From positions 1 through 64,000 of the forward strand of contig NZ_QCXX01000001.1 in the NCBI RefSeq assembly GCF_003071065.1: a stretch of DNA of 64,000 nt. The letters run 5' to 3'. A program made the position numbers and the translations under genes. Position 1 is the stretch's first letter; the number at the start of each line of letters is the position of its first letter. Positions 1 through 7,316 of this stretch are shown piece after piece. The notes beneath the pieces are model-generated. The model was not told the DNA's origin, did no database searches, and saw only the letters and a list, made by a program, of their open reading frames with translations. The stretch comes from Sphingobacterium athyrii (GTDB lineage Bacteria; Bacteroidota; Bacteroidia; Sphingobacteriales; Sphingobacteriaceae).

Positions 1-317
1 CCTTCTGCCAACCCCTTCTCCATGCCTTCTGCAATTTTACGTTCTTGCTCCTCAATCTGCCATTGACGAACAACCTCTGCATCCCATTTGCGCTTTAAAC
101 TGATGTCATACATAGCCTGATCCTCCTTTGATAACTTTGCGTAGCGTGCCAGACGAAAAAAACGTTGGAAAATTGAACTGTCCATGATCTTCGGTAGTTT
201 CTTCAGCGTCGACAGATGCTTTAACATATAAAATACCATGTCAAGATCAGTTGACAACTCCGCTTCGCTTTTCACAAAATTAATCAATTGCAAGTAAATA
301 AAACCAAATCCTTCGTA
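1..317. repeat. Exact direct repeat, left copy (partner 3928-4244)
   Basis: Bases 1-317 match 3928-4244 base for base in the same orientation, and the identity stops sharply at 318/4245. The left limit is unknown because the repeat meets the window edge. The repeated DNA is the 3' part of an Rpn-type nuclease gene. The two copies bracket about 3.6 kb containing the PoNi immunity gene, a lipoprotein gene and an IS256 remnant. The perfect identity points to a recent duplication or active recombination. Confidence 0.95.
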
Positions 318-803
318 AAATATTTTCCCATCACCCCTGTCACACAGGCAAATATCGTGAAAATAACAGCCATCGTCCACGCCCTGCATCTTAAAATTGT
401 CCATAACAACAATGGTATAAACCTCCGGAATGTCATACCCCCATCCTGCTCGGTTGCCCCGTGGCGCTTTCTCAGAAACTACATTGCACCCATAGTACAA
501 CATACGCTTTTTAAAGTTCCTATGATTGCTCGTCTGCATCTCGATAATCACTTCTTCGCCGGTGGTGGTCTCTACAATAATATCAAATATGACCGTTCCA
601 GCCTCTTCACCACGCCCTATTCGTTCCGTATTGCGGTAGGTAAGGTCAACGATTTCTTTTCTCCCCTGAAAAATGATGTTCAGAAAATTCAGCAGATTCC
701 GCTTGTCCCCAAACAGAATCTTGAAGCCAATATCAACCGTAGGATCGATAAACACGGGCTTATCCTGAAAATCAGGATGATTACTAAAATCCAAATTATT
801 CAT
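1..803 (-). CDS. PD-(D/E)XK nuclease family transposase-like protein (Rpn/PDDEXK_2), 3' end beyond window
   Basis: This reading frame starts with ATG at 801-803 and stays open for 267 codons to the left edge, so the C-terminus is missing. Family knowledge: Rpn/PDDEXK_2 proteins are DNA endonucleases that promote RecA-independent recombination and are often multi-copy. Visible support is the N-terminal D-x-G-F-K-x-L-F-G motif (about residues 24-32) and the nuclease core, with Asp74 in VIFDI and the E-x-Q pair Glu88/Gln90 in IIEMQ. The C-terminal tail begins an EGMEKG-type glycine-spaced repeat. It is a clear paralog of the gene at 4332-5336. The last 105 visible codons (from Tyr163) are identical to the fragment at 3756-4244. 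Family assignment is firm; the biological role is inferred. Confidence 0.85.
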   Translation of the reverse strand, partial: MNNLDFSNHPDFQDKPVFIDPTVDIGFKILFGDKRNLLNFLNIIFQGRKEIVDLTYRNTERIGRGEEAGTVIFDIIVETTTGEEVIIEMQTSNHRNFKKRMLYYGCNVVSEKAPRGNRAGWGYDIPEVYTIVVMDNFKMQGVDDGCYFHDICLCDRGDGKIFYEGFGFIYLQLINFVKSEAELSTDLDMVFYMLKHLSTLKKLPKIMDSSIFQRFFRLARYAKLSKEDQAMYDISLKRKWDAEVVRQWQIEEQERKIAEGMEKGLAE

Positions 804-1004
804 AATATTATTTAGTCTACTGGTTATATATAAGCAAATATAACAATTAAAACCTATAAATACTAAAATAATTAGCTAAAAACTCCTTTACCTGACCATT
901 AAAGATATATCAAAGAAATGGACTATGCCTATTCTAAATTGGGGTTTGACAACGCAACAATTACATATTGAATTCGGAGATAGAATTAAGGCTTTCGGTG
1001 ATGT

Positions 1005-1223
1005 GACAGTTCGCTTTACACTCCCAGTTCAGCAAAAAAAGCAGAATTACTAATGAAAGCCCTCTTAAATTCGCATTCTTTGGTTACTGCTTGGGATGGT
1101 ACTACATTAGTGGGGCTCGGAAATGCCATTTCCGATGGGTATCTGGTGGTATATTATCCGCACCTACTTGTGCTCCCCTCCTATCAGAATTTCTACAAAA
1201 ATAATCTCTCCATTGATGACTAG
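1005..1223 (+). pseudogene. GNAT N-acetyltransferase remnant
   Basis: A frame running from 1005 to a TAG at 1221-1223 encodes a typical central GNAT segment, with SLVTAWDG, LVGLGNAISDG and YYPHLLVLPSYQ in order. These correspond to strands beta2 to beta4. Just where the acetyl-CoA-binding Q/R-x-x-G-x-G/A loop should follow, the sequence turns into NFYKNNLSIDD and stops. An in-frame TGA lies at 999-1001, so the N-terminus is also lost or frame-shifted. The only in-frame ATG is at 1053. No functional acetyltransferase can be made. The rest of 804-1333 shows no gene that I can support. Confidence 0.55.
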
Positions 1224-1333
1224 AAACACTTTAAAACAACAAAGTCCAATCGGACAAAGATTGGGCTGTGCTGCTGATAATCTATAGGATCACACAAAAC
1301 TCTTTAAAATCGTCACATATTTCTCCATGTTGG

Positions 1334-2047
1334 TTAATCTTTCCAATGAACCAAATCATAAGGATAATACTGCTGATCTTTCAAACTACTATCATCTAAA
1401 CCTAGAACTTTTACCAGCACGCCGCTCTCAAAACTCCAATATCCGGTATGAATATTCCATTTAGATTTATGTACATCATACCATCCGGTGTCCGAATGTC
1501 CTTTATACCAATCTTTTTGTAAATAAGTTATTAAATGTTTTAAAGCTTCATCTTTATCGCTTTTTGCCAAATCAATTACTTCCGTAAGTGCTTTGTATGG
1601 TTTAGAAAATTTAAAACTTTTATGAACTGACCAGTTTTCCACTCTACTACCTATTAAAAAGTCAACTAGATAATCGTTAAGGTTGTCATTTTTAACACAT
1701 TCTACAAGTTTAAAGAAATCTTTTTGTTCAATATTTAGCATAATTCCGATTGAAAGCATCCAAACCATCTGAACATAACTACTGGATTGCTCCCAATAAT
1801 GTGTAAAATATTCTAGTGTTCTGATATATTCTTCTTTGATCTTAGATATGGCCTCACCTGCGGAATATGTGGCGATCATATTATCCACTGAGTATTTGCT
1901 TAAATTTTTATATGTTTCAGAGATTTCTTCTGTATCCTCCGAGCCATATCCTGATAGGTCCTCTAACTCCTCTTCGATATACTCATTTTGTCTAGCGATA
2001 ATCTCCATAAAATTTTCCCTGGAGTTTAATTTGTCTCTTGTATTCAT
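1334..2047 (-). CDS. PoNi-type immunity protein (DUF1910/DUF1911)
   Basis: This is a predicted 237-aa cytoplasmic immunity protein of the PoNi family. Family members neutralise PoNe-type DNase toxins delivered by type VI or other contact-dependent systems. The N-terminal half is helical and starts with an RDKL..RENF segment typical of the N-domain. The C-terminal domain carries the characteristic run W-Y-K-G-H, then HTGYWSFESG, VLGLDDSSLKD and the terminal YYPYDL. I place the start at 2045-2047, ten codons inside the longest frame, because GGGAG lies at suitable spacing just upstream and the domain begins right there. No PoNe toxin is adjacent. The downstream gap to the next gene is long, so it is probably monocistronic. 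Family call good; the partner toxin is unknown. Confidence 0.8.
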   Translation of the reverse strand: MNTRDKLNSRENFMEIIARQNEYIEEELEDLSGYGSEDTEEISETYKNLSKYSVDNMIATYSAGEAISKIKEEYIRTLEYFTHYWEQSSSYVQMVWMLSIGIMLNIEQKDFFKLVECVKNDNLNDYLVDFLIGSRVENWSVHKSFKFSKPYKALTEVIDLAKSDKDEALKHLITYLQKDWYKGHSDTGWYDVHKSKWNIHTGYWSFESGVLVKVLGLDDSSLKDQQYYPYDLVHWKD

Positions 2048-2271
2048 AAAATTACTCCCTAACGTAGTTTTTGACAATCTTTAAATTAAAATGGACAGAT
2101 TGACGCTCTCACCATTGGGTGGCTTTAAATAGGCTGCACACCGATAAGGGTCATCAAATTTCCTTTATTAACTAATTCGTACATTTTCGTTCATGCAACC
2201 TCGGGATGGTCTATTTCGCCTTGAATGATTGCTGCTCCGGAATAAATTTTCTATAGTAAACGAATTGTTTT

Positions 2272-3093
2272 TCATTCTTTGCTTTTTTTCCAATAGGTTG
2301 CTGTTAAATCGAATTTTTTCGTACCCGAGTTAAATTTGTAATTCATCGTATTTCCTTTCAGACAATTTTGATGTTCTCGTTCTTTCAAATAACTTGAGTT
2401 GCTGATTACTATATTTGTAGTTTGGCTAAAATCGTATTCAAACCCAATTAAGCTGTCTTCTAATAACCCCTCGCATTCATCTTTGTCATTTATCAATAAG
2501 TTGGAAAAAAAGTTGTTGTCAAACAAATTCACAAAGTTAATTTCGATTAATTGTCCGTCTTTATATTCAAATGCGTGTAAATCATTTCCGTCTCCTACAA
2601 TATCGTCTGTTATTGCGATATAATTATTGGTTTTTATCTTATAAATTGCTAACGTCCAATATCCGTCCACAACTTGTATTCCTATCGTATTTGCTCCAAT
2701 TAAAGAAAATTTTGAAAAATAAGGAGATGAGCTCAATGCAAAATCATTTTTCTGTATGAATTTCACAAATTTAATCCGTTCGCTCTCACTCCATTTCCAG
2801 CTTTCCATTGTATGTGTAGGCAGCTTTGTCAAAATATCAAGAAGATTTTTATGTTCAGAATATTTGATTTTTAACTTGTCTTTATTTTCAACACTTGTAT
2901 CAATATCCGTGCTGCTTTTTTCAGCAGCTTTTGTTATTTGACTTGATGTCTCAGTTGCTTTCTTCACCGTTCCGCTTCCGCAGCATTGAAGAAAAAAGAC
3001 GGTTGTGAAAAGGAGTATTGTTAATTTTCTTATAGTTATTGATGTTGAACAGCAAAGCGATTCTCCTGAAAATAGTATGATTGGTTTTTTCAT
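2272..3093 (-). CDS. Hypothetical exported lipoprotein
   Basis: I do not recognise this 273-aa family. The N-terminus has a hydrophobic stretch followed by cysteines in the context FFLQCCGSG (around residue 37), which fits a relaxed Bacteroidota lipobox. A Ser/Thr/Lys-rich linker follows. The rest looks like a soluble alpha/beta domain rich in aromatic residues (DGYWTLAIYKIK, then DLHAFEYKDGQ). The n-region before the hydrophobic core is unusually long, so the true start may lie further in, but no internal ATG offers an obvious choice. It sits between the PoNi gene and a decayed transposase in the immunity island. A role as a periplasmic immunity or surface protein is possible but is inference from context only. 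Confidence 0.6.
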   Translation of the reverse strand: MKKPIILFSGESLCCSTSITIRKLTILLFTTVFFLQCCGSGTVKKATETSSQITKAAEKSSTDIDTSVENKDKLKIKYSEHKNLLDILTKLPTHTMESWKWSESERIKFVKFIQKNDFALSSSPYFSKFSLIGANTIGIQVVDGYWTLAIYKIKTNNYIAITDDIVGDGNDLHAFEYKDGQLIEINFVNLFDNNFFSNLLINDKDECEGLLEDSLIGFEYDFSQTTNIVISNSSYLKEREHQNCLKGNTMNYKFNSGTKKFDLTATYWKKSKE

Positions 3094-3309
3094 TAGTTTT
3101 ACTTTTATAAATTTTTGCCCAACTCTTTAGAGATATTATCTTTAAATGATGCCCCCCTCATTGGTTCAAGCAATATAATTAAAAAAATCATTAAGGGCAG
3201 TTGAATGATGTAAATGGCACAAGGAAGTACACCATCTAGAACTAGGTTATATCAGATGGGAATATCTGAATTTTGGCTCGACATCCAAAAATTGTTTGAA
3301 GTGAAAGCG

Positions 3310-3745
3310 TATACTAGTCACTTTCCTGACCTGCCGGTGCATTGCTTTTAGCATTAGTTGTGTAAATTGCGCGTCTTATCTCTGGCGGATACTCAAAATA
3401 AGTGGAATAACGTAACGGAAACTCGTATGGATCTGGTGTACAATATAGAACTGAATCTGTTTTTTAGGATAAACAGATTCAATAGCTTCTGGAAAGCCTT
3501 TTAGTCAGTAAACACAGGCGACAAGAATATCTTCCACACCACGCTGTCTGAGCTCGCCTTTTTACCTTCTCTATTAATGCCCAGGATATTATAAACCGCA
3601 CGACTCTGAACAGAGCTGTTCTCTTACTTTAAAGTGTATGCAGTTAAGGAAAATAAAGGGATAAATAGGCTCAAGTGGACGGTTGCGCCACTCGGTCACA
3701 GCAGGAATAACCCTATCGACATACTCAGTATTTTCAGCCTTTACA
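3310..3745 (-). pseudogene. IS256-family (mutator type) transposase remnant
   Basis: Read on the minus strand, fragments in different frames match the IS256 transposase order: RVIPAVTEWRNRPLEPIYP, then FIFLNCIHFKVRE (normally DAIHFKVR with the catalytic Asp, here Asn-Cys), AVYNILGINREGKK, RQRGVEDILVACV, GFPEAIESVYPKKQIQF, YPPEIRRAIYTTN and MHRQVRKVT. These pieces are joined through frameshifts, deletions and stops, and the N-terminal third and C-terminal end are gone. The element cannot be active. It abuts the 3' end of a truncated Rpn gene, and no terminal inverted repeats were found. Confidence 0.8.
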
Positions 3746-3755
3746 CTCCCTCTAT

Positions 3756-4244
3756 CTAGAGCTTCTCGATCTCTTCGGCGGTAAGTTTGGTACATCGTAT
3801 AATCAATTCTAATGCAGCTCCCTCCTTTTTCAATTCCCGAGCAACCTCAATAGATTTCTTACGCTCCCCTTCTGCCAATCCCTTCTCCAATCCTTTTTCC
3901 ATGCCCATCTCCATTCCTTTCTCCATTCCTTCTGCCAACCCCTTCTCCATGCCTTCTGCAATTTTACGTTCTTGCTCCTCAATCTGCCATTGACGAACAA
4001 CCTCTGCATCCCATTTGCGCTTTAAACTGATGTCATACATAGCCTGATCCTCCTTTGATAACTTTGCGTAGCGTGCCAGACGAAAAAAACGTTGGAAAAT
4101 TGAACTGTCCATGATCTTCGGTAGTTTCTTCAGCGTCGACAGATGCTTTAACATATAAAATACCATGTCAAGATCAGTTGACAACTCCGCTTCGCTTTTC
4201 ACAAAATTAATCAATTGCAAGTAAATAAAACCAAATCCTTCGTA
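3756..4244 (-). pseudogene. Truncated Rpn/PDDEXK_2 nuclease gene (C-terminal part only)
   Basis: This frame corresponds to residue Tyr163 onward of the gene at the left edge and is identical to it over 317 bp. An in-frame TGA lies directly upstream of the junction, so the nuclease core (Asp and E-x-Q residues) is absent. The first ATG inside the remnant is at 4218-4220 and would give 154 aa. The C-terminal tail has an EGMEKG/MEMG/LEKGLAEG repeat and ends LTAEEIEKL before TAG. The fragment shows what the missing C-terminus of the left-edge gene probably looks like. It is most likely a recombination leftover, though a short protein could still be made. Confidence 0.8.
3928..4244. repeat. Exact direct repeat, right copy (partner 1-317)
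   Basis: This is identical to 1-317. It ends at 4244, where the following TCATAAAACACC diverges from AAATATTTTCCC at the left copy. The sharp end marks the breakpoint of the duplication or deletion. Confidence 0.95.
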
Positions 4245-4271
4245 TCATAAAACACCAAATTATCCTATAAA

Positions 4272-4308
4272 AAGGAAAAGGCCGCTTGGATAGTATCCAA
4301 GTAGCCTT
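4272..4308 (-). terminator. Rho-independent terminator of the Rpn gene
   Basis: A hairpin with arms AAGGCCGCTTGGAT (4278-4291) and ATCCAAGTAGCCTT (4295-4308) and a 3-nt loop lies 24 bp past the stop at 4332. On the minus strand it is followed by a T-rich tract (TTTTCCTTTTTA). Confidence 0.75.
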
Positions 4309-4331
4309 AAAACCCTATATTGTAATATGCT

Positions 4332-5336
4332 TTATTTTCCTTTAGTATCCTTCTCCTCTGCCTCGATTTGCTTTACAAACTCTACAGTGACGTTCGCCAG
4401 TTCGGCTATATCCGAAATCGAAAACTTATCCAAAGACAACAGGTTTTTTATTACTTTGGCTTTCCCCTCTGCAATTCCCTTAGCCTTTCCTATAGCTTCA
4501 CCTTGAGCTTTCCCCTGAACAATACCCTCGGCTTTCCCCTCAGCTTTCCCTTCAGCTTTCCCCTCAGCCATTGCTTTTTCGCGCGCTCGTTTTAAGAACT
4601 CTTCCTGGCTACTTCGGATACTTTCGGCATCCCATTTATTCTTTAAACTTACATTGTACATCTCTCGTTCCTCCGGTTTTAGTTTGCTATACTCTGCCAA
4701 CTGAAACAGCTTTTCAAATATCGGTTTTCGCAGATATTTTGAAAGTCCCTTCAGCGAGGACATGTTTTTCAGTATATAAAGCCAACGATCTAAATCGTTA
4801 TCTAACTCGGCCTCAGCTTTAACAAAGTTAACCAATTCTATATATATAAAGCCAAGATCGTCGTAAAATATTTTACCATGATCACGATAACATAAACAAA
4901 TATCGTGCAAAAAACACTTCTCTGCGCCCACATCAGGCATCGTAAATCCGTCCATCAATACAATGATATAGACTTCACTAATTGCATAATTCCAAGCCCT
5001 ACGGTTGCCCTTAGGTGCCTGGTCGGCTATCAATTTACTACTGTAGTAAAGCATGCGCTTTTTCAGATTAATCTGTGCCGTGCGCTGCACTTCAATAATA
5101 AAACGTTCGCCATTGTCTGCCGTACAGGTCAGATCAAAAATAACGGTACCAATATCCTCTGTATCCCCGACATGCTCATTTTTGTTATAATATAAATCAG
5201 CAATAACCTTGCGACCTCTAAAAAGTTCGTTTAAGAAAGCAATGAGAAGATCCTTATTAGTATCTGATCCGAAAACTTTTTTAAAGCCATAATCTGTTGT
5301 GATATCGATATATTTCGACTGCTTAAATTCACTCAT
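4332..5336 (-). CDS. PD-(D/E)XK nuclease family transposase-like protein (Rpn/PDDEXK_2), complete
   Basis: This is a complete 334-aa member of the Rpn/PDDEXK_2 family. Family knowledge: metal-dependent DNA endonucleases that stimulate recombination, with variable C-terminal tails. The N-terminal D-Y-G-F-K-K-V-F-G motif (about residues 15-23) leads into the core with Asp68 (VIFDL) and the Glu82-x-Gln84 pair in IIEVQ. A helical middle region follows (residues 150-235). The tail at about residues 255-295 is a low-complexity array of GKAEG/GKAQG/GKAKG units, after which comes a short C-terminal helical segment. It is the only intact copy in the window and has its own terminator at 4272-4308. All core residues are present, so it is probably active. 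Confidence 0.88.
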   Translation of the reverse strand: MSEFKQSKYIDITTDYGFKKVFGSDTNKDLLIAFLNELFRGRKVIADLYYNKNEHVGDTEDIGTVIFDLTCTADNGERFIIEVQRTAQINLKKRMLYYSSKLIADQAPKGNRRAWNYAISEVYIIVLMDGFTMPDVGAEKCFLHDICLCYRDHGKIFYDDLGFIYIELVNFVKAEAELDNDLDRWLYILKNMSSLKGLSKYLRKPIFEKLFQLAEYSKLKPEEREMYNVSLKNKWDAESIRSSQEEFLKRAREKAMAEGKAEGKAEGKAEGIVQGKAQGEAIGKAKGIAEGKAKVIKNLLSLDKFSISDIAELANVTVEFVKQIEAEEKDTKGK

Positions 5337-5457
5337 AATATATTGTTTTTAAATTGGTTAACAACACAAATATAAGCAAACAACCTTATTAAAACTAATA
5401 TTTTTAGTAAAAAAATCAAACTTGATCCACCTCTCCATTTTCTAAAGTTTCTCTAAT

Positions 5458-5613
5458 TTATTGTGCCTTAAAACTTTGTTCGTCAGCATTAGCATCCACT
5501 TTTTCTAAAGTGAGTGTACCGCTGGATTCTATGTTAAATAGCAATTTACCTTTGTAGGAACTCTTCTTGTGAAACGAGAATCTATATTCTACAGGGTTCA
5601 AAAGTCCAGACAT
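5458..5613 (-). CDS. Small hypothetical protein, 51 aa
   Basis: A short frame from ATG at 5611-5613 to TAA at 5458-5460 begins MSGLLNPVEYRFSFHKKSSY. It lies 39 bp downstream of the TPR gene on the same strand, so it could be the last gene of the SUKH-Imm1-TPR operon. The composition looks like a folded beta-strand protein rather than random DNA (alternating hydrophobics in KLLFNIESSGTLTLEKVD), but I recognise no family. It could also be the start of a truncated longer gene. No Shine-Dalgarno sequence is evident. Confidence 0.4.
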   Translation of the reverse strand: MSGLLNPVEYRFSFHKKSSYKGKLLFNIESSGTLTLEKVDANADEQSFKAQ

Positions 5614-5652
5614 GTTTTAATTATGGATGAAAATCATCCGATTTATTACTAA

Positions 5653-6432
5653 TTATACAGTATAGTTTGCTGGGTTAGCACTTTCTATATAACCCTGCTC
5701 AACATCTTTCTTCATCGACTCAACTACGTCTAATGGAACCATATAATGGTTAAGCATTTTTTCCTCTGATTCCTTCATCTTTTCGGTGTCTTTCGCAGCA
5801 TGGTATAACTTGAACAATAACTCATCTTCGGAAAGAAATTGATAGGGGTCTTTAATGTAATTACTTCGGAATGCAACATACTCGTTTATTTTGTCAGCGG
5901 CTTTTTCAAATTGCCCAGTCCGTATCAGTGATGAATAAAGTCTGTTGTACGCTAAAGATAGCCATTGCGCAAAGATTTTCCTTTGATCTTCTGCAGGGTA
6001 TTCATTTCGGTTCTTATCAAAATTAGCAAGAAGGTATTCAGCCTGCATTATTGCTTCGTCATACCGTTCAAGCTTATGGTATAACAGTACAAGCCGCAAA
6101 TACCCCATCTTGAATAGCTTCTCCTTGGAAACTGATTCTTTATAGTATTTTTCGGCAAGCTCATTATCGCCCTTCTTTTCAGCGATAAGACCTTTAATCT
6201 CATACGCTTCCGCGTAATCAGGATCGATTTCCAAAGCCTTTGTACAATATTCTTCGGCTTTATCCATAGAATCAGCATCAAAATATATACTTCCCAAAAG
6301 AGCTAAATATTTCTTCTCTTTTGGGAACTCGTTATTTAAAATATGTAAATTAGCGATAGCTTTCTCTGTCTCACCAAACATCTTTTGATTACTGAGTTTT
6401 CGTAATATCTTTTCAACCTGTTGTTCTGTCAT
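5653..6432 (-). CDS. Tetratricopeptide repeat protein
   Basis: This is a 259-aa protein built of TPR helices. Clear units lie at about residues 25-60 (LNNEFPKEKKYLALLGSIYF), 58-90 (KAEEYCTKALEIDPDYAEAY) and 92-130 (KGDNELAEKYYKESV), with weaker units to about residue 200. No signal peptide or membrane segment is seen, so it should act in the cytoplasm as a protein-binding scaffold. Its ATG overlaps by 4 nt (ATGA) the stop of the broken frame upstream. It follows the Imm1-like and SUKH genes on the same strand, which suggests a shared transcript. TPR proteins are frequent in immunity arrays, but a direct immunity role here is inference. Confidence 0.8.
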   Translation of the reverse strand: MTEQQVEKILRKLSNQKMFGETEKAIANLHILNNEFPKEKKYLALLGSIYFDADSMDKAEEYCTKALEIDPDYAEAYEIKGLIAEKKGDNELAEKYYKESVSKEKLFKMGYLRLVLLYHKLERYDEAIMQAEYLLANFDKNRNEYPAEDQRKIFAQWLSLAYNRLYSSLIRTGQFEKAADKINEYVAFRSNYIKDPYQFLSEDELLFKLYHAAKDTEKMKESEEKMLNHYMVPLDVVESMKKDVEQGYIESANPANYTV

Positions 6433-6621
6433 TCTTCCAAAAATGTTTTAGTTTGTATTCTTTCAGAATTCGTTGTCCTGTTCACTGTAATAGTGGCTTT
6501 CGGTTTACCATTGAGTGGGATAGCTTCTTCTTTTTAATTGCAACTGATCAGAATAAAATGGACCAGCTTATCGTTAGCAATTTGTTTGAAGGTTTTCTCT
6601 GTACTGAAAATATGATGCAAG
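6429..6621 (-). pseudogene. Decayed small reading frame between the Imm1 and TPR genes
   Basis: On the minus strand one frame reads FSTEKTFKQIANDK, LVHFILISCN, then a TAA, then KEEAIPLNGKPKATIT on to FLEE and TGA. The stretch both before and after the single internal stop looks coding. Its TGA overlaps the ATG of the TPR gene in an ATGA arrangement, which is typical of translationally coupled genes. No ATG start remains in this frame. The KLVHFILISC segment resembles a lipoprotein signal peptide. I do not recognise the family. Confidence 0.35.
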
Positions 6622-6638
6622 ATTTATTTCCATGATAA

Positions 6639-7316
6639 TTATTCTTCTCGCCATTCAATTCCGGGATACATTTCTCCTGTTAATAAGTAAAATTGCAGTA
6701 TTTCTAAACCATCTTTATTATCAACAAGCAATGCCGTAGGGTACTCATCCCTTTGTCCATTTATCAATATAAAGTCTTTCATTTCAATAGTTGTCCCTTT
6801 CGAATTATGCGTAGTGCACCCAGCATCGCCGTTGAATCGGAAATATATTGCAAATGAATGAGTTGAATTTCTCAATAATATAATTGTAGTTTCATCATGT
6901 CCACTAAGAGTATATTCAACAAATTCGGTTTCATGAAATTGTGCAACTACAGTTTTCAATTCTACCAACGTAGTGACGAAAAACTCCTTTCCATTGGCAA
7001 CCAAGCTTAGCGCTGTGGGTGGATTTGGTAAAACTTCAATTCCATTGAAGACACTTGAAACATTTTCCATTTGTAATACAAAATTTTGGATAGCAATTTT
7101 TTCGTCCTCATTGTCAGTGGTGCCACTTATTGAAATCGCGTGGTCTGCTGTAGCGGAAACACTCAGATTACAAATATGAAATGAGCCCGAAATCTTATCG
7201 CTGATTTCTCGTGCTTGAAGAAAAGCCTGTCTGGATTTTATAATTTTTTCCTTAAGTTCATCAGGTAAATGGTTGAATTCTGTTGTATCCATAGTGTCAA
7301 TATTATTTTTTCGCAA
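6639..7316 (-). CDS. Imm1-like immunity protein with BON-like N-terminal domain
   Basis: This is a 225-aa cytoplasmic protein. The C-terminal half (about residues 105-225) resembles the Imm1 immunity family: a VANGKEFFVTTL opening, strand-rich middle, and the closing pattern LLVDNKDGLEILQFYL followed by TGEMYPGIEW. Residues about 48-105 resemble a BON-type alpha/beta unit (ISISGTTDNEDEKIAIQNF, then VSSVFNGIEVL). Imm1 proteins are known as antidotes to toxins of deaminase and nuclease types, but the matching toxin is not here. Its start overlaps the stop of the SUKH gene by 14 bp, so the two are co-transcribed. The Imm1 call is moderately sure; the BON call is weaker. Confidence 0.6.
   Translation of the reverse strand: MRKNNIDTMDTTEFNHLPDELKEKIIKSRQAFLQAREISDKISGSFHICNLSVSATADHAISISGTTDNEDEKIAIQNFVLQMENVSSVFNGIEVLPNPPTALSLVANGKEFFVTTLVELKTVVAQFHETEFVEYTLSGHDETTIILLRNSTHSFAIYFRFNGDAGCTTHNSKGTTIEMKDFILINGQRDEYPTALLVDNKDGLEILQFYLLTGEMYPGIEWREE

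Noticed and set aside
288..815. 175-codon open frame on the plus strand
   Set aside because: It is antisense to the Rpn nuclease gene whose family motifs are clear on the minus strand.
2084..2271. Short minus-strand stretch reading RKFDDPYRCAAYLKPPNGES
   Set aside because: It looks faintly coding but is under 30 codons between stops and has no recognisable match, so it is not called.
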